Shown: piece by piece, positions 1 to 5,156 of the stretch
How positions within the stretch are numbered: position 1 is the stretch's first letter
Layout: each line of letters opens with the position of its first letter
Source of the DNA: Candidatus Woesearchaeota archaeon
Lineage (GTDB): Archaea > Nanobdellota > Nanobdellia > Woesearchaeales > UBA10216
Direction of reading: 5' to 3'
Length of the DNA stretch: 5,276 nucleotides
NCBI GenBank assembly: GCA_013331515.1
Contig: DUGG01000078.1
Location: 6,966 to 12,241 of the forward strand
The notes under the pieces: model-generated
What the model saw: the letters and a program-made list of their open reading frames with translations, nothing else
The model's database searches: none
What the model was told of the DNA's origin: nothing
Translations under genes and position numbers: made by a program

Positions 1-27
1 ACAGAAGGGAGACGTTTCTTTATAAGC

Positions 28-642
28 TTAATCACAAAGCCGCGCTATCCTGAACCATCCGACTTCCACGCGCTTCATCCCTGACCTGTGGAACCCGTAT
101 GTCTTCTTGAGTTGCAGCCGCAATGGAAGCACGTGGGTGACTGCAAACCCGTTGTCGGCAGCTAGTTTTTTGACAAATCCTGCAGTCTCTATCTTGTGGA
201 AGGAGTAAATAACACCAGCCAATTTAAACGCCTGCATCAGGAATTTCCGGTCAGCATGCCTTGCCTTGGTTCCAAAGGGCGGGTTCTGGATGACCGTGTC
301 AATTTTTTTGCAAAAACCAGCAACGTCGCAGCCCAACAGATGCGCTTTTGCCATTGTCGCAGACGCAATGTTTTCCCTGCAAATTTCCAGGGCTTCACTA
401 TCGCTGTCAATGAAATAAGCATCTTCAGCTCCCAGAAAAAGCGCCGCTATCCCAAGCAGCCCGGTACCGCATCCCAAGTCAGCAACAACCTTTGATTGAA
501 TATCGCCCTGCATATTAGCAAACCAGACGGCTTCTGCTACTGCTTCTGAATCTGTTGCGTACTGCTCCTTCAGCAGCTTCGGGCTTTCAAACCCTTTCAG
601 CCTTGAAAGTGCAATTGCCAACCCTGATTTTGACAGCATCAT
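28..642 (-). CDS. METTL5-like RNA N6-adenine methyltransferase (COG2263 type)
   Basis: This is a class I SAM-dependent methyltransferase, 204 residues if started at the ATG at 642-640. An N-terminal LKGFESPK..KEQYATD segment (residues about 16-31) matches the LEQYPT-type entry of the METTL5 family, with Ala where Pro is usual. Motif I is DLGCGTG (55-61), the acidic ribose-binding end of strand 2 is IDSD (78-81), and the catalytic motif is NPPFGTK (120-126), typical of N6-adenine methylases. The YSFHK segment (about 146-150) is also family-like, and the length is normal. Human METTL5 with TRMT112 makes m6A in the 18S rRNA decoding region; a 16S rRNA role here is inferred from that family. An in-frame GTG at 648 and an ATG at 639 are alternative starts. 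I chose 642 because a TATA box is centred about 27 bp upstream, the same spacing as at argS, which fits a leaderless mRNA. The family call is secure; the substrate is inferred. Confidence 0.9.
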   Translation of the reverse strand: MMLSKSGLAIALSRLKGFESPKLLKEQYATDSEAVAEAVWFANMQGDIQSKVVADLGCGTGLLGIAALFLGAEDAYFIDSDSEALEICRENIASATMAKAHLLGCDVAGFCKKIDTVIQNPPFGTKARHADRKFLMQAFKLAGVIYSFHKIETAGFVKKLAADNGFAVTHVLPLRLQLKKTYGFHRSGMKRVEVGWFRIARLCD

Positions 643-664
643 AACCACGCATGGGAACCAGCGA

Positions 665-677
665 CTATTTAATTTAA
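665..677 (-). promoter_or_regulatory. TATA box of the METTL5-like gene
   Basis: Read on the minus strand, this is TTAAATTAAATAG. The best TATA match (TTAAATAG, 672-665) is centred near 669, so transcription should start around 642-645, at or just before the ATG at 642. No Shine-Dalgarno sequence is visible before that ATG, so the mRNA is predicted to be leaderless. The start site is inferred from normal archaeal TATA-to-start spacing. Confidence 0.6.
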
Positions 678-831
678 GCGAATCATCCAGCGAAAGTATC
701 TTTTCAGCAACACAAAACTATTTAAAGATGCCTTTGGCAGTCAGACGGTTCCTCTTGAATATTGTTGGTTGGTGGATTCAAGGGTTGCTATTGCCCAAAA
801 ATACGCGGCGATGGTGAACGCAAATCTTTAA
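673..831 (+). other. start-less open frame, possible gene remnant or tiny gene
   Basis: This plus-strand frame stays open for 52 codons between the TAA at 670-672 and the TAA at 829-831. Its second half translates into protein-like sequence (from residue 26, VPLEYCWLVDSRVAIAQKYA), with AGG and GCG codons like those of the neighbouring gene. There is no ATG until 811. Only TTG 769 or GTG 772 could start a peptide of about 20 residues, and neither has a ribosome binding site. An overlapping frame at 728-817 does have an ATG (29 codons) but reads less like protein. A stop-free run this long can occur by chance. The options are a decayed 3' gene fragment, a leader peptide, or coincidence. Confidence 0.2.
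718..727 (+). promoter_or_regulatory. possible TATA box for the coiled-coil/wHTH gene
   Basis: CTATTTAAAG is the best plus-strand TATA-like sequence in the divergent region. It would place the start of transcription near 750 and give a leader of about 100 nt before the GTG at 848. A weaker alternative, CAAAAATACG at 796-805, would give a leader of only about 20 nt that still includes the ribosome binding site. The choice between them cannot be made from sequence. Confidence 0.3.
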
Positions 832-833
832 TC

Positions 834-840
834 GGGGGTG
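834..840 (+). promoter_or_regulatory. G-rich ribosome binding site before GTG 848
   Basis: GGGGGTG lies 7 nt before the GTG at 848 and can pair partly with the CCUCC anti-Shine-Dalgarno end of 16S rRNA. No in-frame ATG, GTG or TTG exists between the upstream stop (TGA 815-817) and 848, and the next internal Met is residue 79. This site therefore fixes the GTG start. It is a weaker match than the sites of the minus-strand operon. Confidence 0.45.
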
Positions 841-847
841 GAAAAAG

Positions 848-1429
848 GTGGAAAGCAGTACATTAAGCAGCTATGCCAGTCTGTACTCTGGCAGCTTAGA
901 GGCTGAAGAGACAAGGCAGCGCTTTGAGGCAGCGCTGAAAGGGATTAGGGAAGAGTTTGACGATCATCTTCAAAGCATCAACGACAACACCAGCGAGATA
1001 GAAGCCAACTATGAGCTCCTGTCGCGGCTTGAGGCCAAGGTTGACCGGGTGGAGGAGCAGATAGAAAAGCTCCAGTTTACAATGGCACGGATGTTTGGAG
1101 GCGCTTTGCTGGAGAATGCTCAGGAGTCAATAGAACTTGATGAGCGCGAGAAGGAAGTCTTCCTAATCCTTTACACCTCCTGCGGTGACAAGTCCCTGAC
1201 TTACAAGGAAATAGCCGTTGCAGTGAAGGAAAGCGATTTCCTAGTGAGGGGCTACATAACAAACATGATTGAAAAGGGCGTGAAAATCGAAAAGAGATAC
1301 GTCAACGATATCGCCTACATATCCCTTGATGCTGCATTCAGGGAGAGGCAGGCCAAGGAAAACATAGTACGGCTGAGCCAAAGGACGGTTTCGGAGTTCA
1401 CCGCGGCAGCCATCCCGGCAGCGTACTAG
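848..1429 (+). CDS. coiled-coil protein with C-terminal winged-helix-like domain, unknown function
   Basis: I do not recognise this 193-residue protein. It starts with a Ser/Tyr-rich segment (1-16). Residues about 18-80 form a charged heptad-like helix (for example LLSRLEAKVDRVEEQIEKLQ, 57-76) expected to make a coiled coil and so a dimer. Residues about 97-160 look like a winged helix-turn-helix: helix EREKEVFLILYT, then LTYKEIAVAV (117-126) and a recognition-like helix FLVRGYITNMIEKGV (131-145), then a basic wing (KIEKRYVNDIAYISL). A further helix (161-185) and a hydrophobic tail follow. No signal peptide, membrane segment or catalytic motif is seen. The layout suggests a dimeric DNA-binding or transcription-associated protein, which is an inference from fold-like pattern only. 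The GTG start is the only reasonable one. The gene is divergent from the methyltransferase and convergent with the unknown operon to its right. Confidence 0.75.
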   Translation: MESSTLSSYASLYSGSLEAEETRQRFEAALKGIREEFDDHLQSINDNTSEIEANYELLSRLEAKVDRVEEQIEKLQFTMARMFGGALLENAQESIELDEREKEVFLILYTSCGDKSLTYKEIAVAVKESDFLVRGYITNMIEKGVKIEKRYVNDIAYISLDAAFRERQAKENIVRLSQRTVSEFTAAAIPAAY

Positions 1430-1444
1430 TGCTCTCAAATCTTG

Positions 1445-1468
1445 CCGCATCAGGGGAAGCTGATGCGG
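1445..1468. terminator. 9-bp hairpin between convergent genes
   Basis: CCGCATCAG (1445-1453) and CTGATGCGG (1460-1468) are perfect inverted repeats around a 6-nt loop (GGGAAG). They fill most of the 45-bp gap between the stop at 1429 (plus) and the stop at 1475 (minus), so either transcript could fold it. No clear T-run follows on either strand, so it may act as an mRNA 3'-end or stability element more than as a classical archaeal poly-T terminator. The structure is seen directly; its role is inferred. Confidence 0.5.
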
Positions 1469-1474
1469 TGTTCC

Positions 1475-2629
1475 TTAAGCGACATCACTCCCCTCCCTGC
1501 TCTCGGAAGGCGGCCGGGCCGCCGGCAACCCTGCCGGACTGCCTTTGCTGCTTGCACCAATCCATTTTGCAGCCTGGTCATAATAGTCTGTTTTCTTCTC
1601 AAATTTCCCAATCAGTTCCATTTGTTTCCTTACCTCACGCTGAAGGTTTGGCATTATCTTGTAGTTGACACCGCCAAGTGTTTCAACAAGCGTTTCAACA
1701 GAACCCGTTGCCTTGCTTTCCTCCCTCATCACAAGGTTTGTAAGAACAGCATAGGACTTTGCCACGGCCTCGGATGCCTCCACCATCATTGGCACAAGCT
1801 CGTCTGCGTCGTTTGTCCTGCTGGCATAGGTGATAAAACCGCCAGTGTATTCACGCATGAGAGTCATCTCATGAAGCACTGCCGCCACGGTCGCTTCCTT
1901 TGCCATCACCGGCCCGCTCAACTGGAGCGCAAGAACAAGCTTCAGGGAATTCAACTCCCTCTCATAGTAGAAATCCCTGCCCTTCCGCTCAAGGTCCTGA
2001 ATCTCCATCATTAAGGGGATGTAATCATTGCTGTCCCTTTGCGCATCTTCAAGCGCTTCCATTTTCTGGCTCAGCAGCTCTTCCAGTTTCTCAAGCCCTC
2101 CAGAATTTAATGAGATGCTGGCCTTTGCGCTGTCTGCCTCGTGCATGAGCTCCCTGTGGTATTCCCTGAGTTCTCCAACAATGCCCTGCGCATACTTGAT
2201 GGCAAACCCGGTTTCTTTGTGCATAAGGGCAATGTTTTTCTTTTCATCAGCCACGAGTTCATCAAGCGGCCGCACAGGTGGCTGTATTTCGCAATTAAGC
2301 AGCTTTGGCGTTTTGCCTGAAGTTGCATAATAAACAACGCGCCTTAAGCTTTCAGACAACCTTAAGCCGCGGCTTTCAGCCAAGCTGGCATGGTAGCCAA
2401 TCCGTTCCTCAAGGTGCGCGACCTCATTCATGTGTTCTATCGCGGCCCTGAAGTGCACCTTGGCAGGACTGATGCTCCCGCCTGAGCGATGGAGAAATAT
2501 GTCTGTGCTGCCAGGCTGTTCTGGAGGTTGTGTCCTGTTCCCGGCACTTTTCCCGCCATTGTCAATGAGTTTGCCCACAGTATTGACTGCGTTTGCAACC
2601 TCAACTACGCCATTCAAGCCGTCCATCAT
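1475..2629 (-). CDS. all-helical, partly coiled-coil protein, unknown function (second gene of operon)
   Basis: I do not recognise this 384-residue protein. An amphipathic N-terminal helix (about 5-24, LNGVVEVANAVNTVGKLID) is followed by a Gly/Pro/Ser-rich linker (25-57). A long, almost wholly helical body spans about 58-360, with a charged coiled-coil stretch at about 179-228 (starting LEKLEELLSQKMEALEDAQR). The tail (361-384) is rich in Pro, Ala, Ser and Gly and probably disordered. There is a single Cys (113), and no signal peptide, clear membrane span, P-loop or metal motif. A GTG at 2635 also opens the frame. The ATG at 2629 is preferred because GAGGTGA ends 6 nt before it, whereas it abuts the GTG. 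The gene starts 6 nt after the stop of the membrane-protein gene, so the two are surely co-transcribed and probably translationally coupled. A structural or scaffold partner of that protein is plausible but unproven. Confidence 0.8.
   Translation of the reverse strand: MMDGLNGVVEVANAVNTVGKLIDNGGKSAGNRTQPPEQPGSTDIFLHRSGGSISPAKVHFRAAIEHMNEVAHLEERIGYHASLAESRGLRLSESLRRVVYYATSGKTPKLLNCEIQPPVRPLDELVADEKKNIALMHKETGFAIKYAQGIVGELREYHRELMHEADSAKASISLNSGGLEKLEELLSQKMEALEDAQRDSNDYIPLMMEIQDLERKGRDFYYERELNSLKLVLALQLSGPVMAKEATVAAVLHEMTLMREYTGGFITYASRTNDADELVPMMVEASEAVAKSYAVLTNLVMREESKATGSVETLVETLGGVNYKIMPNLQREVRKQMELIGKFEKKTDYYDQAAKWIGASSKGSPAGLPAARPPSESREGSDVA
1509..1537. repeat. two overlapping GC-rich inverted repeats inside the 3' end of the helical-protein gene
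   Basis: GGCGGC-CGG-GCCGCC (1509-1523) and CCGGCA-ACCC-TGCCGG (1522-1537) are perfect 6-bp stems that share two bases, so only one can form fully at a time. They lie in the codons for the Pro/Ala-rich tail, about 35-60 nt before the stop. They may be a by-product of low-complexity Pro/Ala codons or an mRNA 3' structure. Confidence 0.35.
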
Positions 2630-2635
2630 TTTCAC

Positions 2636-2642
2636 TCACCTC
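2636..2642 (-). promoter_or_regulatory. ribosome binding site overlapping the upstream stop codon
   Basis: On the minus strand, GAGGTGA contains the TGA stop (2638-2636) of the membrane-protein gene and sits 6 nt before the ATG at 2629. This layout lets ribosomes that finish the first gene restart on the second. It also argues against the GTG at 2635, which the site touches directly. Confidence 0.75.
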
Positions 2643-3142
2643 TTTTTTGTTTCTGCCGCCGGTGGGATTGCAGGCTGCTGCGGCTGGCTGCCCTGAACGC
2701 CGTAAGCGGATTCAAGCATCCTGTCAAGCTCGCCTTTCACGAGGCCGCGTTTTGATTCATTGCTTATGTCCGGGAACTGGCCAACAACAACATCTTCCTT
2801 CTGCCGCGGTGTAAGGTTTTCTACAATGTAATCTATTCCCCCGCACACTGCACCGCCGGAATATCCCTCCATGCAAGGCAAATAATCTATCTCGTCATCA
2901 TGCTTGAATTCCAGGTAAGTCTCCATGTTCCCTGACGAGTTTTTCTTTTCCACACGCTCAAGCGACTTGTAATCTACAAATCCCTTCTCTGTCGGTGCAT
3001 TGCCGTTTCTCATCTTATCCCATGCCAACTGGCCGGCAGTTAATGCCGCCCAGACAACAGCACTTCCGATTGCAAACCTCCCAATAACGCCTCCAATACT
3101 CATCCTTTTTATTCCAGTTTCCCTTCCCGCATATGTTGCCAT
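2636..3142 (-). CDS. small single-pass membrane protein, unknown function (first gene of operon)
   Basis: I do not recognise this 168-residue protein. A short basic N-terminus (1-15, with R7, K12, R13) leads into one hydrophobic Gly/Ala-rich segment (about 16-41, with VIGRFAIGSAVVWAALTAG). This looks like a membrane anchor rather than a cleaved signal, since DKMR follows and no clear cleavage site is seen. The rest is hydrophilic and acidic, with two Cys ten residues apart (C90, C100) around a Gly-rich loop, helical stretches at about 111-118 and 131-147, and a Pro/Gln/Ala tail ending in KKR. The frame is open back to a TTG at 3301, but that extension has no ribosome binding site and an odd Trp/Arg/Cys-rich composition. 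The ATG at 3142 has a textbook AGGAGGT 8 nt upstream and is clearly the start. Topology is uncertain; the positively charged N-terminus predicts the C-terminal domain outside the cell. Confidence 0.8.
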   Translation of the reverse strand: MATYAGRETGIKRMSIGGVIGRFAIGSAVVWAALTAGQLAWDKMRNGNAPTEKGFVDYKSLERVEKKNSSGNMETYLEFKHDDEIDYLPCMEGYSGGAVCGGIDYIVENLTPRQKEDVVVGQFPDISNESKRGLVKGELDRMLESAYGVQGSQPQQPAIPPAAETKKR

Positions 3143-3150
3143 TTTTGTCC

Positions 3151-3157
3151 ACCTCCT
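3151..3157 (-). promoter_or_regulatory. strong Shine-Dalgarno that fixes the start at 3142
   Basis: AGGAGGT on the minus strand ends 8 nt before the ATG at 3142-3140 and is the strongest ribosome binding site in the window. It shows that translation starts at 3142 and that this mRNA has a leader, unlike the argS and METTL5-like mRNAs. Confidence 0.85.
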
Positions 3158-3158
3158 G

Positions 3159-3173
3159 CGCCAAGATTTGGCG
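3159..3173. repeat. perfect inverted repeat just upstream of the operon's ribosome binding site
   Basis: CGCCAA-GAT-TTGGCG is a 6-bp perfect inverted repeat with a 3-nt centre, one base away from the AGGAGGT. It could be a protein-binding palindrome or, in RNA, a small hairpin next to the ribosome binding site. A TATA-like GTTAAAACT (3205-3197, minus) would place the transcript start near 3174, putting this repeat at the very 5' end of the mRNA. Confidence 0.45.
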
Positions 3174-3245
3174 TTTTGCAATCTCCACCAGTCAGCAGTT
3201 TTAACATGCCTTCCGGTGAAAAAGCCGCAGAAATCACGACGACAG

Positions 3246-3258
3246 CGCAAAGTTTGCG
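3246..3258. promoter_or_regulatory. 13-bp palindrome, candidate operator
   Basis: CGCAAA-G-TTTGCG is a perfect palindrome with a single central base. On the minus strand it lies directly downstream of a TATA-like AATATTTTT (3276-3268) and so covers the predicted start of transcription near 3245. That is a typical place for a repressor to bind in archaeal promoters. Half-sites recur at 3297-3302 (CGCAAA) and 3383-3387 (CGCAA). The operator role is inferred from position and symmetry. Confidence 0.4.
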
Positions 3259-3267
3259 GGAGCTGCC

Positions 3268-3276
3268 AAAAATATT
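3268..3276 (-). promoter_or_regulatory. possible TATA box of the two-gene operon
   Basis: AATATTTTT on the minus strand would start a transcript near 3245 with a leader of about 100 nt. GTTAAAACT (3205-3197) is a competing candidate with a leader of about 32 nt. Sequence alone does not decide between them. Confidence 0.3.
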
Positions 3277-3360
3277 CCTGGGAAAAATGAAAAACCCGCA
3301 AAAATTACGGGGATTTCGAAAGAAAAAGCAGCTCTAAACCGGTTTCAAAGCCAACAAAAA

Positions 3361-3370
3361 CATTAATAAG
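3361..3370 (+). promoter_or_regulatory. TATA box of argS
   Basis: CATTAATAAG is centred near 3366, 27 bp before the ATG at 3393. Transcription should therefore begin at the start codon itself. No Shine-Dalgarno sequence is present between them (CGAGCATTTTCCCGCAACTG), so the argS mRNA is predicted to be leaderless. Confidence 0.65.
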
Positions 3371-3392
3371 CGAGCATTTTCCCGCAACTGTC

Positions 3393-5123
3393 ATGGCTGA
3401 CAGTTTTAGAGATGCTGTTGTTGGGCTGCTTGCGGAGCACACTAATGTCAGCAGAAGCGAAATAAGCGCCAAGATAGAGGTTCCGTCTGACGACTTGCTT
3501 GGCGATTACGCCTTCCCCTGCTTTTTTCTGGCAAAGGAGCTTAAAAAAAGCCCGGTAGCGATTGCCACAGAGACAGCATCAAGAGTCAATGATGCCCTTG
3601 CATCTGCAAAAGAGGGTATCATTGAGCGTGCCCACGCGGCAGGCCCCTACATTAATTTCTTCGTAAACAAGGCCGGGCTTGCGGCAACTGTTCTGGCAGC
3701 GGTGGAAAAGGAAAAAGGCGGTTACGGCGGCAGCAAAAACGGCAAAATCATCATGGTTGAATATTTCCACGCAAACACCCATAAGGCAGTCCACATAGGC
3801 CATGTAAGGAACATATGCCTCGGCGAGTCGCTTTGCAGGATTCTTGAGTTTTCCGGCAACAAGATTGTCAGGGTTAACTACCAGGGCGACATCGGGCCTC
3901 ATGTGGCAAAGTGCATCTGGGGCATCCAAAACCTTAACCTTGGCGCTCCTCCGGCAATTAACCGGCTGCGGTGGCTTGGGAATGTTTACGTCCAGGCGAA
4001 TACCGCGGTTGAAGGCAACGAAAAGCTGGAAGCTGATGTCAAGCAGCTGCTCCTGAGGATTTACGCCGGTGACAAGGAACTGAACCAGCTGTGGAAGGAG
4101 ACACGGCAGTGGTGCCTTGAGGAGTTTGATGAGATGTATAAGGATTTTGGCGTGAAGCATGACGAGTTTTACTTTGAGAGCGAGGTTGAATTTGAAGCCC
4201 GGAAAATCTCACAGCAGCTCCTGAAGGAAGGCATTGCGCAGGAAAGCGATGGCGCGATAATAATGGACCTGAAGCCTTACAAGCTTGGCGTCTTCATACT
4301 CCTTACCAGGGATGGCACGGCGCTTTACTCATCCAAGGACATTGCACTTGCCAGGAAAAAAATGTCAAAATATTCCCTTGACCGCTCCATTCACGTTGTG
4401 GGAAGGGAACAGGAGCTTCATTTCAAGCAGCTTTTCAAGACACTGTCCCTCATGGGCGAGAAGGAAAGGCAGTTTGCAGAAAAAAGTCACCACCTCATCT
4501 ATGGCCTTGTCATGCTCCCGACAGGAAAGATGTCATCCAGGGCGGGAAGCGTCGTCTTTTACGACGACCTAAGGAGCGGGCTAATCGAGTTGGCAACCGA
4601 GGAAGTGAAGAAGCGCCATGCGGATTGGGAAGAAAAAAAGGTTGCGGATGCCGCCAAGAAAATTGCCTTTGCCGCATTGAAGTTCGGCATGATAAACCGC
4701 GACAACGACCGCGAGCTTGTTTTTGACTGGGAGCAGGCTGTCAAGCTTGAAGGGGAGACCGGGCCTTACCTCCAGTATGCTTACGCCAGGATTTGTTCTG
4801 TGTTCCGTAAATACGGGAAAGTATTGCCTGGCAAGATTAAATATTCCGGCATGACAACCAGCGCTGCAGAAGTCAATGTCATCAAGTTCGTAAAGATTTT
4901 TCCAGACATAGTTGCGGTTGCAGCAGAACAGTTGAAGCCAGCATTGTTGTCAAGGTACCTTCTTGACCTTGCGCAGTCATTCAACAATTTCTATAACGAC
5001 TGCCAGATTCTGGGTGCAGAGCCGGATGTCAGGGATGCACGGCTGCTGTTGTGTGCGGCAGTCAAGCAGGTGCTGGAAAACGGGCTGCGGCTCCTGGCAA
5101 TTGATGTTTTGGATGAGATGTGA
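3393..5123 (+). CDS. argS: arginyl-tRNA synthetase
   Basis: Class I aminoacyl-tRNA synthetase that charges tRNA-Arg with arginine using ATP, in the cytoplasm. At 576 residues it is of normal length and intact. The N-terminal Add1 domain (about 1-115) carries GDYAFPCFFLAK (37-48) and AAGPYINFFV (82-91). The catalytic core has EYFHANTHKAVHIGH (123-137) with the HIGH motif at 134-137, then VNYQGDIGPHVAK (161-173), YSSKDIALA (312-320), VVGREQELHFKQLF (335-348) and the KMSKS-equivalent KMSSR (379-383). The DALR anticodon-binding domain begins at GPYLQYAYARICSVFRKYG (457-475) and the protein ends NGLRLLAIDVLDEM, a family-typical C-terminus. The ATG at 3393 is 27 bp after a TATA box, which supports it as a leaderless start. 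The gene is monocistronic, divergent from the unknown operon and convergent with the partial gene at the right edge. Confidence 0.97.
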   Translation: MADSFRDAVVGLLAEHTNVSRSEISAKIEVPSDDLLGDYAFPCFFLAKELKKSPVAIATETASRVNDALASAKEGIIERAHAAGPYINFFVNKAGLAATVLAAVEKEKGGYGGSKNGKIIMVEYFHANTHKAVHIGHVRNICLGESLCRILEFSGNKIVRVNYQGDIGPHVAKCIWGIQNLNLGAPPAINRLRWLGNVYVQANTAVEGNEKLEADVKQLLLRIYAGDKELNQLWKETRQWCLEEFDEMYKDFGVKHDEFYFESEVEFEARKISQQLLKEGIAQESDGAIIMDLKPYKLGVFILLTRDGTALYSSKDIALARKKMSKYSLDRSIHVVGREQELHFKQLFKTLSLMGEKERQFAEKSHHLIYGLVMLPTGKMSSRAGSVVFYDDLRSGLIELATEEVKKRHADWEEKKVADAAKKIAFAALKFGMINRDNDRELVFDWEQAVKLEGETGPYLQYAYARICSVFRKYGKVLPGKIKYSGMTTSAAEVNVIKFVKIFPDIVAVAAEQLKPALLSRYLLDLAQSFNNFYNDCQILGAEPDVRDARLLLCAAVKQVLENGLRLLAIDVLDEM

Positions 5124-5151
5124 TGCTTATGGCCGGTGCGTAGCATCATAT
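5118..5151. terminator. hairpin across the argS stop codon
   Basis: Bases 5118-5127 (ATGTGATGCT) pair with 5142-5151 (AGCATCATAT): ten pairs including one G-T wobble, around a 14-nt loop. The left arm contains the argS TGA (5121-5123). The right arm ends 6 bp before the TAA of the convergent partial gene. Neither strand has a T-run right after it. A 3'-end or stability role for both transcripts is inferred. Confidence 0.4.
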
Positions 5152-5156
5152 TCGGC

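Noticed and set aside
1..27. End of a further gene at the left edge
   Set aside because: The stretch is too short to tell coding from spacer. One frame ends at 23-25 with a plausible tail, but eight codons give no support.
728..817. 29-codon ATG open frame upstream of the coiled-coil gene
   Set aside because: No ribosome binding site, it starts immediately after the TATA-like sequence (so probably upstream of any transcript from it), and a competing frame over the same bases looks more protein-like.
838..906. GTG-started frame of 22 codons overlapping the start of the coiled-coil gene
   Set aside because: Very short, out of frame, and its start lies within the ribosome binding site of the larger gene.
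1442..2014. Plus-strand open frame of 190 codons, and the shorter 1429-1668 frame
   Set aside because: They lie opposite the 384-residue helical protein, which is longer, has a strong ribosome binding site and is operon-coupled. The plus-strand translations are rich in Cys, His and Pro and look like antisense shadow.
1475..2629. Helical protein as a TelA-type tellurite-resistance, PspA or ESCRT-III relative
   Set aside because: Only general helical, charged character is shared. I could see no defining motif, so no family is assigned.
2630..2635. GTG start at 2635 for the helical protein
   Set aside because: The ribosome binding site touches this GTG directly, leaving no spacer, while the ATG at 2629 has a 6-nt spacer.
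3143..3301. N-terminal extension of the small membrane protein to a TTG at 3301
   Set aside because: The frame is open but there is no ribosome binding site at 3301, and the added 53 residues are Trp/Arg/Cys-rich and unlike protein. AGGAGGT positions initiation at 3142.
3281..3315. Minus-strand CCCG-TAATTTTTG-CGGG-TTTTT as an intrinsic terminator
   Set aside because: The stem is only 4 bp and no minus-strand gene lies upstream to terminate. The sequence is better explained as part of the CCCGCAA motif cluster.
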